Assembly (NCBI GenBank): GCA_937873165.1
Contig: CALMVH010000163.1
Location: forward strand, 6,344-15,728
DNA from: an uncultured Rhodospirillales bacterium
GTDB lineage: Bacteria; Pseudomonadota; Alphaproteobacteria; CALMVH01
Reading direction: 5' to 3'
Length of the DNA: 9,385 nucleotides
The position numbers and the translations under genes were made by a program. The notes beneath the pieces were generated by a model, which ran no database searches, had not been told where the DNA came from, and saw only the letters and a list, made by a program, of their open reading frames with translations. Of the stretch, positions 1 through 5,770 are shown one piece after another. The first letter of the stretch is position 1; every line of letters begins with the position of its first letter.

Positions 1-87
1 GGCATGGGCAAGACGGCAAAAATCACCGATGAGAAGCAACTGGAAAACGTCGAGCGCGAGGTAAACGTCACCTTCCAGTGCCAGTAA
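1..87 (+). CDS. C-terminal end of an unidentified protein (5'-truncated)
   Basis: An open frame enters from the left edge in frame 1 and ends at a TAA at 85-87, giving the last 28 residues of a protein (begins GMGKTAKITDEKQ, ends VNVTFQCQ). The tail is charged and then ends in a beta-strand-like VNVTFQCQ. A C-terminal OmpA-type peptidoglycan-binding domain often ends in a comparable NRRVE-type strand, so an outer-membrane OmpA-family protein is one guess, but the fragment is too short to assign. The sequence beyond the stop is the promoter region of the downstream tRNA. Confidence 0.6.
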   Translation, partial: GMGKTAKITDEKQLENVEREVNVTFQCQ

Positions 88-92
88 GCGGC

Positions 93-121
93 TTGCGCTG
101 CGGCGCGGCGTTCGCTAAACA
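93..121 (+). promoter_or_regulatory. Candidate sigma-70 promoter of tRNA-Val
   Basis: TTGCGC at 93-98 (-35) and TAAACA at 116-121 (-10) are separated by exactly 17 bases. Transcription would start near 128, a few bases before the mature tRNA 5' end at 131, which is the expected geometry for a tRNA promoter. Both boxes are imperfect; position is the main support. Confidence 0.5.
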
Positions 122-130
122 ATTTCCAAC

Positions 131-205
131 GGGTGCGTAGCTCAGCGGTAGAGCATTACCTTCACACGGTAGGGGTCACAGGTTCAATCCCTGTCGCACC
201 CACCA
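131..205 (+). tRNA. tRNA-Val (anticodon CAC), CCA encoded
   Basis: A complete cloverleaf can be drawn. The acceptor stem GGGTGCG pairs perfectly with CGCACCC (195-201). The D arm is GCTC/GAGC. The anticodon stem TTACC/GGTAG, with one G-T pair at its base, closes the seven-base loop TTCACAC. The variable loop has five bases. The T arm ACAGG/CCTGT encloses TTCAATC. The discriminator is A, followed by genome-encoded CCA at 203-205. Loop positions 34-36 read CAC, which decodes GUG valine. The gene stands alone here, with its own likely promoter just upstream. Confidence 0.96.
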
Positions 206-228
206 AGGCTCCGACCATGGCCTTGGTG
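201..228 (+). terminator. Perfect 9-bp hairpin overlapping the tRNA 3' end
   Basis: CACCAAGGC at 201-209 is exactly complementary to GCCTTGGTG at 220-228, with a ten-base loop. The left arm contains the last acceptor base, the discriminator and the CCA of tRNA-Val. No T run follows, so a classical intrinsic terminator is not satisfied. It could aid termination or 3' processing, or attenuate read-through into the oxygenase gene. Confidence 0.4.
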
Positions 229-254
229 ACATCTGTTAAAGTCGGTCCTACTAT
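226..254 (+). promoter_or_regulatory. Candidate sigma-70 promoter of the 2OG oxygenase gene
   Basis: GTGACA at 226-231 matches the -35 consensus at five of six bases. TACTAT at 249-254 matches the -10 at four of six, with a 17-base spacer. Initiation near 261 would leave about 42 bases of leader carrying the AGAAGG ribosome site. The -35 box overlaps the right arm of the tRNA-end hairpin. Confidence 0.4.
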
Positions 255-302
255 CATACAGTGCGCTCTTGTTTGAGGTCACCATGCTTCAGAAGGGCCG
301 TC

Positions 303-929
303 ATGCAAGTCAAATCGTTGTTCCCGACCCCGCTTCTCATGACCGAGGTGCAGGATGACTCGCCGGTGGTTCCGCGCCTGCGCGAGACGATACTGCGGCG
401 CCATGACGAGTCTGGCGGTGTCACCCGCAGCAACGATGGCGGATGGCAGTCGGCGGATGATTTCCTCCAATGGTCCGGCGAAGCGGGATCAACCCTGATG
501 GCGGGCGTGGCGGCACTTCTTGGCAACGCCACCGCCGTCATGGAAGATGGTACGCTGTCGCGCCGTCCCCTCGACTGGAAGTTCCAGGCGTGGGCAAACG
601 TCAACCGCAAAGGCAACGGCAACAAGGCCCACATCCATCCGGGTTCCTATTGGTCGGGTACCTTTTACGTCGACGACGGCGGCATCGATGGCAAGGATCA
701 TTTGGGCGGCGCCATCGAGTTTTCCGACCCGAGGGGACCCGGGCCGTTGATGTACGCGCCCAATGTCAAAATGACCTTCGAAGGCTGCGTCAATGCCGGG
801 CTGGCCGAGCGCATCTATCCGAAGACCGGCCTCCTGATCATATTCCCGTCATGGCTACCGCATTCGGTGACGGCCTACCAGGGCGAAGACACGCGAATTT
901 CGATAGCCTTTAACTGCAGCCTGTGGTGA
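303..929 (+). CDS. TIGR02466-type putative 2-oxoglutarate/Fe(II) oxygenase
   Basis: The 208-aa product resembles the short double-stranded beta-helix proteins of TIGR02466 (2OG-FeII_Oxy_5), soluble enzymes expected to couple 2-oxoglutarate decarboxylation to hydroxylation of an unknown substrate. It opens with the family-like VKSLFPTPLL (3-12). The core has KAHIHPGSYWSGTFYV (108-123), where His110 and His112 are candidate metal ligands, then GGAIEFSDPR (135-144). The distal motif is FPSWLPHSV (181-189), with His187 as the second-shell or distal iron histidine. TRISIAFN (197-204) follows, and Arg198 probably binds the 2-oxoglutarate carboxylate. The length is normal for the family. I chose the ATG at 303 because AGAAGG (291-296) lies six bases upstream and the protein then starts where relatives do; an in-frame GTG at 261 would add 14 unconserved residues. 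It is monocistronic, between the tRNA and a convergent unit. The substrate is unknown. Confidence 0.88.
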   Translation: MQVKSLFPTPLLMTEVQDDSPVVPRLRETILRRHDESGGVTRSNDGGWQSADDFLQWSGEAGSTLMAGVAALLGNATAVMEDGTLSRRPLDWKFQAWANVNRKGNGNKAHIHPGSYWSGTFYVDDGGIDGKDHLGGAIEFSDPRGPGPLMYAPNVKMTFEGCVNAGLAERIYPKTGLLIIFPSWLPHSVTAYQGEDTRISIAFNCSLW

Positions 930-951
930 CACCGGGCGGCAGTGCGGTTGA

Positions 952-1026
952 TCAGTGGACGAACAGGTAGATGATCAGCAGGATGGGCAGGGGAACACCC
1001 AGTGCCCAGAATAGCATGTACTTCAT
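952..1026 (-). CDS. 24-aa single-helix membrane peptide
   Basis: A 25-codon frame encodes MKYMLFWALGVPLPILLIIY followed by LFVH. It is almost wholly hydrophobic, with a central Gly-Val-Pro-Leu-Pro kink: a one-pass inner-membrane peptide with no soluble part. Its ATG (1026-1024) overlaps the TGA (1025-1023) of the PhnA-like gene as ATGA. A GGGATGGAG stretch lies just ahead on the minus strand, so translation is probably coupled and the two proteins co-produced. I recall very similar tiny hypothetical proteins with this GVPxPILL pattern in many proteobacteria, but no known function. The overlap, ribosome site and clean TM composition argue that it is real despite its length. A plausible job is as a small partner of the adjacent membrane protein. 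Confidence 0.65.
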   Translation of the reverse strand: MKYMLFWALGVPLPILLIIYLFVH

Positions 1027-1946
1027 GACCGAACTCCATCCCTGTGATCTCCATTTTCGTGCTTGCGGCGGGCCTGGATATGCGAGGCGCCCAATGCGCC
1101 GCCGATGGCCGCCGTCAGTGCGCTCAACACCAGCAGCACGCCGGCAGCGGCCGCCGCCTTTGCAGTATCGTGAGCGACCTTGTCGGCCGCAACCTTGGCT
1201 TTCTGCTTTTCCACCTGCATCTTGGCTTCCCAACCGGCGACCCGGGCCTGGGCCTCGGCGGGAGCAATGCCCTGCGTTTCCAGATCGGTCACCAGGCGTT
1301 GCCTGGCCGCGGCTGCGTCCATGCCATCGCCCGTCAGAATCCCAAACTGAACCACCATGTCTGCCTTGGCCTGGTCGGGAGTTGTCGGGGTTGCCGTGGT
1401 GCCACTGTCCCGGATCAGATCGTCGGCTTGCCTGTTCAATGCGTCACCGCCGCGGTTCGCAAGGTCCGGCAGTTGGCCAGACGCCGCTACTCGAGCGCCT
1501 GCCGACACAGTACTGGTCGCGCCCTTCATGACGTGAGCCGCGCCGCTAAGCAATCCGCCCAGCGAACTGGATAGCAGGCAGACAATCGTTATGGTGGCGG
1601 CAGCCCATACAACCAGCCCGCGGAGAACACCTTCGTGGCGGCATGGCGACATGGACAGGCGTGCCGCGATAAAGCCGCCGTAGAACAGAGCCACGACGAT
1701 GCTGACAGCGCCCCACATGGCGGAACCAACGCCGGCCGAGTGTGCTGTCGGCGCGGCGTCGGGGTTCGCCACGTTTACAGTCGAAAGTCCAATGGCGGTG
1801 CCAAAAAGTCCGAGAACAACTTGTACGGAAAGCGCCATGAGAACGCCCGCGACGATTGCCTCCCACGACAAGGGGCGCCTGTGCCGCATGGGGCGAGCAT
1901 CGCCCCTCCAGTGAGGCTTGTCTTGCCTATCGAGGATGTCGGTCAT
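1023..1946 (-). CDS. PhnA-like four-helix membrane protein
   Basis: The 307-aa product resembles alphaproteobacterial inner-membrane proteins annotated 'PhnA-like'. That name is historical and does not imply phosphonate metabolism; the function is not known. After a basic, positive-inside N-terminus (RHRRPLSWEAIVAG, 21-34), hydrophobic segments fall at about 28-56, 75-95 and 108-135, each Gly/Ala rich. A soluble section (140-260) is rich in Ala, Gln and charged residues, includes the likely helical KMQVEKQKAKVAADK, and leads to a last membrane helix (262-288) and a charged tail. The start at 1946 gives the longest frame. An alternative ATG at codon 20 (1889) lies directly before the conserved RHRRPLSW, and a 7-bp hairpin sits just in front of it. 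It heads a two-gene unit with the 24-aa peptide. It is separated by 118 bases from the polysaccharide gene upstream. Confidence 0.8.
   Translation of the reverse strand: MTDILDRQDKPHWRGDARPMRHRRPLSWEAIVAGVLMALSVQVVLGLFGTAIGLSTVNVANPDAAPTAHSAGVGSAMWGAVSIVVALFYGGFIAARLSMSPCRHEGVLRGLVVWAAATITIVCLLSSSLGGLLSGAAHVMKGATSTVSAGARVAASGQLPDLANRGGDALNRQADDLIRDSGTTATPTTPDQAKADMVVQFGILTGDGMDAAAARQRLVTDLETQGIAPAEAQARVAGWEAKMQVEKQKAKVAADKVAHDTAKAAAAAGVLLVLSALTAAIGGALGASHIQARRKHENGDHRDGVRS
1890..1906. repeat. 7-bp perfect hairpin within the PhnA-like reading frame
   Basis: GGGGCGA (1890-1896) and TCGCCCC (1900-1906) are exact inverted copies around a three-base loop. On the minus-strand message this sits immediately ahead of the second in-frame ATG (1889-1887), covering the GGAGGGG that would serve as its ribosome site. 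It may simply be GC-rich codon use, or it may decide which start is used. Confidence 0.4.
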
Positions 1947-1960
1947 GGCAGCAGTTCCCT

Positions 1961-1988
1961 ATAATAAGTGCTCCACCATACACGTCAT
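1961..1988 (-). promoter_or_regulatory. Weak candidate promoter of the PhnA-like unit
   Basis: On the minus strand ATGACG (1988-1983) and TATTAT (1966-1961) are spaced by 16 bases. Start of transcription near 1954 would leave only about eight bases before the ATG at 1946. That would mean a near-leaderless message, or use of the second ATG at 1889. The boxes are decent but the geometry is uneasy. Confidence 0.25.
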
Positions 1989-2008
1989 TTCGCAGGAGGC
2001 CAGCGTTG

Positions 2009-2038
2009 ATGGAGAACAAACGGCAGTATACCGGGTAG
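2009..2038 (+). CDS. Possible 9-codon mini-ORF with a perfect ribosome site
   Basis: AGGAGG at 1994-1999 precedes ATG at 2009 by nine bases. The frame encodes MENKRQYTG and stops at TAG (2036-2038). No plus-strand gene follows, so it is not an evident attenuator leader. It lies opposite the upstream region of the PhnA-like gene. Chance cannot be excluded. Confidence 0.15.
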   Translation: MENKRQYTG

Positions 2039-2050
2039 CTGAAGATTCGG

Positions 2051-2069
2051 GTTAGCTTCGGATGCTAAC
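2051..2069 (-). terminator. Weak hairpin at the end of the GT-A-like gene
   Basis: GTTAGC (2051-2056) and GCTAAC (2064-2069) are perfect inverted copies around a seven-base loop. They overlap the TAG stop (2067-2065) of the minus-strand gene. Only a weakly T-rich stretch follows, so it is a possible but poor intrinsic terminator for the leftward polysaccharide operon. Confidence 0.25.
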
Positions 2070-2991
2070 GCGACAATGTGGCGTGCAGCCAGAAACGCTT
2101 CCGTTTCTCCTGCAGGCTTACCTTGACCCGCAGCCGCGCGGCTGCGGGGAGATACGGATAATAATCCCGCTTGGGAAAGCGCGCGAGCTTCTGGTACATC
2201 GAGCTTTTCCAGTATAGAAAGCTGCGAAAATACATGTTGTTATTGATTACCGACTGGATGAAGCGTTTCTTGTCCAGTATCGGGTGCAGAAAGGCAGACG
2301 CGGTGGATTTCGGAATATCGTCCTCGAGTATTGGCGGAAACCATAAGTAGCGGCTTGTGTCGCCGAATTCCTCCAGCGAATGCGCGTTGTATCCTGCGCG
2401 TCCGATCTCGGTGGCAAGATAAACTTCTCCGATCGGCCAGTATCGGGTCTGGCTGTCCGCTGCCATGCTCCGCCGCCGTTCCGCCAGCATCTTGAGGGCG
2501 CGCGGCGAGTAGATCGAAATACACATCAGGGCCGCCTTGATCTCCTCCAGCGAATAGACCTGCCTGTGCGGAAGCGTCCAGAAATATTTGTCGCTGCTCG
2601 TATCGAGCGGCAGAGCCACGAAATCGGCGTTCAGGGCCGCGACGCGATCGACGATCGAGTCGAGATCGCCCTGAATGGCGGCGTCGTACTCGACAAACAC
2701 GTAATAGTCATACTTAGGGTAGAGTTCCTGGAACTGGTAATGCACGTAGTCGGGGTTCCACCACAATAACGCGCGCTTCTCGTACCGGTCCGCAAATCCT
2801 AGGGCGATCAAGTCTGCATTGTTGGTGCGCACGACTCGGTCGAACGGAACGGGCCCCACCGTGCCGTTCGTCTCGTCTATGGAGATGTAGAAGTCGCCGG
2901 AACCGGCGGCTGCCTGGCATCGGCGCGCCTGGCGTTCCACGAACCCGTCCCAGGAATAGGTCTTGAAGACAACTGCGTATGAAGAGGTCAT
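2065..2991 (-). CDS. Putative GT-A-like glycosyltransferase of unrecognised family
   Basis: The 308-aa product has no membrane helix or signal peptide and is probably a cytoplasmic or peripheral enzyme. I do not recognise the family with certainty. It begins with a strand-like YAVVFKTY (5-12). It continues through LLWWNPDYVHYQFQELYPKYDYYVFVEYDA (76-104), which is reminiscent of a GT-A nucleotide-sugar site where EYD (101-103) would stand for the DXD metal motif. Further features resembling glycosyltransferases are DFVALPLD (123-130), WPIGEVYLATE (185-195) with a candidate catalytic acid Glu189, and a late HP pair (236-237). The C-terminal third is basic and aromatic (WKSSMYQKLARFPKRDYYPY, 261-280), perhaps for membrane surface contact. 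The ATG at 2991 overlaps the TGA of the flavoprotein/aminotransferase fusion as ATGA, so the two are probably translationally coupled and act in one pathway. Its frame stays open upstream into the fusion gene, but that extension is a shadow. Transfer of the modified sugar made by the fusion enzyme is an inference. Confidence 0.6.
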   Translation of the reverse strand: MTSSYAVVFKTYSWDGFVERQARRCQAAAGSGDFYISIDETNGTVGPVPFDRVVRTNNADLIALGFADRYEKRALLWWNPDYVHYQFQELYPKYDYYVFVEYDAAIQGDLDSIVDRVAALNADFVALPLDTSSDKYFWTLPHRQVYSLEEIKAALMCISIYSPRALKMLAERRRSMAADSQTRYWPIGEVYLATEIGRAGYNAHSLEEFGDTSRYLWFPPILEDDIPKSTASAFLHPILDKKRFIQSVINNNMYFRSFLYWKSSMYQKLARFPKRDYYPYLPAAARLRVKVSLQEKRKRFWLHATLSR

Positions 2992-5600
2992 GGCGCCTGA
3001 TTGTTTGAGACATACCTCGCTTCGGCTGCGGGTATTATGGTCATGACCGGGACCTGCGTGACAGGGCGGATCGCGCGCTTCGTCACCGGGCGGAATGCCG
3101 GCTGGGCGAACCGGGCGATCTGGCGCCGGACCGCTGCGGCAACCTGGGCAAGCTCTTCCGCCGTGATCGAGTCGAACAAGGGCAGGCTTAGCATGCGCCC
3201 GGCGATGTTGTCGGTCACAGGCAGGTTGCCAAAGACAGCATGCTTGGTGAAGTATTCCTGTTGCGCGAGATGAGGGCTGAAGTATGTGGCGGGGCCGATG
3301 CCCTCGGCGGTCAGGCCAGCCGATATCTGCGCCCGGTGCGCCGCAAGCCCCAGTGGCAGCAAGCCCGCCGCGAACTGGTGGGCCTGGCGGCCCGGCAGGC
3401 AGGGCTGGTAGGTCAGTTCGGGAAGCGCCTTGCGATACCAAGCCGCGACTTCGGCCCGGCGGGCGGTAATGGCTTCGTACTCTGGAAGCCGGAGATGGGC
3501 CAAAAGCGCGCCCACTTCGGTCAGCTTGCCATTCAGGCCTGCCATGGTGGCGCTGCGAGGCTGGCCAAAGCCGAAATTGCTCATCTGGCGCAGTTCGCGA
3601 ATCCGGGCCTTGTCGGCGCTGTACACCAGCCCGGCTTCGCCGCTGGCAAACGATTTGGTCGCATGCATTGAAAAGACGATCAGCCCTGTGAAGCCGGCGC
3701 CGAAACCACGCCCATTCTCCGAGAATGTGCCCAGGGACGCCGCGGCATCGACGACCACCGGTACGTGGTAGCGCTGGGTTATACCCTCGTAGCGTTTCAG
3801 GTCGATGTCGTAGCCGAAGGTCGCATAGGGCATGACCACCGCGATGTCATCGCCGTACTGCGCCAGCAGGCGCTCTTCGTCGGCGGGGCAGGGCGCCCAT
3901 GTCACGGGGTCGACATCGCAGAACAACGGTGTGAGGCCGCACCACAGGGCGGCATGGGCCGTCGCGGCGAACGTGAAGGATGGCATAAGCGCGTAGCGCT
4001 GGCGTTTGGGGCGATCTCCAATCGCCTGCTGGACAGCCAGCATCAGCCCGATAGTGGCATTGCACACGGTCATGCACGCCCCTTCGCCCGCGAAGGCGTA
4101 GGCCAGCATGTCCTGTTCGAAAGTTGTGTTAACCGGCCCGAAATTGCTGAAAACGGCCCTGTCCTCGATCTCGCGCAGCCGCTCGCGGGCTTCGCTGAGC
4201 CTCGGGGGCGCAGGGCGAGTGAACGGAACAATGACGGGAGGCGTGTTCGCGAGCCGTCTGGCTGGGATTGCCTTTTGTTGGATCCAGTCCTGGGAAACGG
4301 CGTCGACAATCAGCAATCCGACGTCGTGCTGCCATAGCCACAGCCCATTGGCCTGCCCACGGAAGCTTGGTTCGCCGCCCAGCGGACCGCTGGGCAGGAA
4401 GCCTGCCGCCAGTCCGATACCGTACAGGTCGCCAACCGGCAGGTTGTTTTCGTCCATAACCCGGCACTTCCGGTCGACCATCGCCGCCTGGGGACCCGTG
4501 TGCGCCATCAGCCTGATCTTCGCGCCGTTATGGTCGAACATGGGCAAGGCCTTCGGGCGGTAACCCAAGGCCGCGATGACCACATCGGCACCGTCGAGGA
4601 CGCCCGTCACATCGGACTCGCCCGTGCTTAGGTCGTGCAAGCGCAGGCGTGGTTCGGGAGATCGTCCGCCGATGCCGCGCGCCTGCATGACCAGTTCGCG
4701 CGAATCCAGCCGGAAGCCCGCGAAACGGAATACCCGTCCGCTCACCGGGCATACATCGTCCTCGGTCCATTCAGTATAGCCGTCGGATTCGGCCGAAGCA
4801 CGGTCGGTGTAATAGATCCGCAATGGGCGGCGGTGAAGCAGGGATATGCCTTCGCTGCCGAATGCGACATCCGGAAGCCTGTTCAGCAAGGCATGCGCCA
4901 CTGCGGCGGCGCTTGTGGAACCGCCGACGATCGCCACCCGCGGGGAGGTTTTGCCGGTCAGCATGCCGGCGACACGCGCAAGGCCGGCCGGGGTCAGCAC
5001 ATCGCCCGACTGCATCAGGCGATCGCCGCAGCGTTCCTGAAGATTCAATCCATTGATGGTTTCCGCCGCCAGCCGGTCCGACGGCTGATGCGCGCCGGTG
5101 GCGACCACAAGGGTGCGCGTTCGGATGATCTTCTGCTGACCCGTGGCCAAGTCGTTCACGTGCAGGTGCCACCCGCCTTCAGCCCGCCGCGCCCAGTCGA
5201 CGCTATGGCCGGTCATCACGGCACTGGCGGAATGCTGACAGATTATCCGTTGCAGGGCTTCGCCCACAAGCCCCAGGAAGCGTCCAGCCTCGGCCAAGGG
5301 AACTGTATCGTCACCGGCCCCGGCGATCTGTCTGGTAAGGGGATGATCGGTCAGCCGGGTAAGCTCGGTTTCTTCAGGACCCAAAAGGCAGTCCGCAAAG
5401 CTGCGACCGCTGCTATCGGAATTGATCGCGTAGTTGCCAAGAGATCCGCTTCCGAGCGTGCCGGCTTGTTCGATGATCGCCACGCCACGGGCGAGAAGCG
5501 GGTTGAGCTTGCCGTCGCGATGCGCGGCGAGCAGAGGGGCCATGCCAGCGGGTCCGCCCCCCACGATCACCATTTCAAACATGCGCTCCGGACAACCCAT
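2988..5600 (-). CDS. Flavoprotein oxidoreductase/monooxygenase fused to DegT/StrS aminotransferase
   Basis: One unbroken 870-aa frame carries two enzymes. Residues 1-450 form an FAD/NAD(P) enzyme. VIVGGGPAG (11-19) is the FAD dinucleotide fold, VVATG (165-169) follows, and VAIVGGSTSAA (222-232) is a second fold of the N-hydroxylase GxSxxA kind for NADPH. DVVIAALGYRP (339-349) resembles the SidA/PvdA D-x3-(L/F)ATGY motif. Residues ~457-830 form a fold-type I DegT/DnrJ/EryC1/StrS aminotransferase. Its landmarks are FSNFGPV (484-490), CNAT (513-516), SFTFAATAHA (541-550) stacking on PLP, Asp618 in VVVDAAASLG, the Schiff-base Lys649 in SMHATKS, and GLN (688-690). A tail (835-870) repeats RPVT twice. 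AAGGA lies six bases before the ATG at 5600. The linker (about 440-470) has no ATG, GTG or TTG codon, and the only Met residues near it are 382 and 498. The aminotransferase therefore seems made only as part of the fusion. A cytoplasmic role in making an amino sugar that is also oxidised or N-hydroxylated is inferred; substrate and reaction order are unknown. Confidence 0.85.
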   Translation of the reverse strand: MGCPERMFEMVIVGGGPAGMAPLLAAHRDGKLNPLLARGVAIIEQAGTLGSGSLGNYAINSDSSGRSFADCLLGPEETELTRLTDHPLTRQIAGAGDDTVPLAEAGRFLGLVGEALQRIICQHSASAVMTGHSVDWARRAEGGWHLHVNDLATGQQKIIRTRTLVVATGAHQPSDRLAAETINGLNLQERCGDRLMQSGDVLTPAGLARVAGMLTGKTSPRVAIVGGSTSAAAVAHALLNRLPDVAFGSEGISLLHRRPLRIYYTDRASAESDGYTEWTEDDVCPVSGRVFRFAGFRLDSRELVMQARGIGGRSPEPRLRLHDLSTGESDVTGVLDGADVVIAALGYRPKALPMFDHNGAKIRLMAHTGPQAAMVDRKCRVMDENNLPVGDLYGIGLAAGFLPSGPLGGEPSFRGQANGLWLWQHDVGLLIVDAVSQDWIQQKAIPARRLANTPPVIVPFTRPAPPRLSEARERLREIEDRAVFSNFGPVNTTFEQDMLAYAFAGEGACMTVCNATIGLMLAVQQAIGDRPKRQRYALMPSFTFAATAHAALWCGLTPLFCDVDPVTWAPCPADEERLLAQYGDDIAVVMPYATFGYDIDLKRYEGITQRYHVPVVVDAAASLGTFSENGRGFGAGFTGLIVFSMHATKSFASGEAGLVYSADKARIRELRQMSNFGFGQPRSATMAGLNGKLTEVGALLAHLRLPEYEAITARRAEVAAWYRKALPELTYQPCLPGRQAHQFAAGLLPLGLAAHRAQISAGLTAEGIGPATYFSPHLAQQEYFTKHAVFGNLPVTDNIAGRMLSLPLFDSITAEELAQVAAAVRRQIARFAQPAFRPVTKRAIRPVTQVPVMTIIPAAEARYVSNNQAP

Positions 5601-5689
5601 AGCCGATCCTTGCTTATAAACGGGTGATAGTCACTGACGGAACTGCAGGAGGCTTACCTGATCTGCCGGTGAGGAACGATGGCCCACCT

Positions 5690-5703
5690 GCCTTCGCCAA
5701 GGC
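5690..5703. repeat. Short hairpin in the leader of the fusion gene
   Basis: GCCTT (5690-5694) and AAGGC (5699-5703) form a perfect 5-bp stem with a CGCC tetraloop. An outer ATGGCC/GGCCAT pair (5679-5684, 5701-5706) overlaps and could compete with it. It lies in the roughly 135-base leader between the candidate promoter and the fusion start. Confidence 0.25.
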
Positions 5704-5741
5704 CATGCGACCGTGTAGAAGGCAAACTGCGGGTGATTTAT

Positions 5742-5770
5742 GTGATACGCTATAAGTTCCCGCTCGTCAA
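5742..5770 (-). promoter_or_regulatory. Candidate sigma-70 promoter of the fusion/GT-A-like operon
   Basis: On the minus strand TTGACG (5770-5765) and TATCAC (5747-5742) are spaced by exactly 17 bases. They match the -35 at five of six and the -10 at four of six positions. The local stretch is more AT-rich than its surroundings. Transcription from about 5735 would give a leader of about 135 bases before the ATG at 5600. This is the best promoter-like sequence in the window and suggests that the fusion and GT-A-like genes can be expressed apart from the upstream glycosyltransferase gene. Confidence 0.5.

Noticed and set aside
930..951. Terminator between the convergent oxygenase and 24-aa peptide genes
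   Set aside because: The gap is only 22 bases, and I found no adequate stem with a T run in either direction.
2992..3441. 150-codon N-terminal extension of the GT-A-like frame
   Set aside because: It is a Pro/Arg-rich shadow of the aminotransferase domain. The ATG at 2991 in the ATGA junction is the natural start.
4635..5627. 330-codon plus-strand open frame
   Set aside because: It lies antisense to the FAD domain of the fusion gene. The composition is the usual GC-rich mirror-frame type, with no recognisable domain and no upstream signals.
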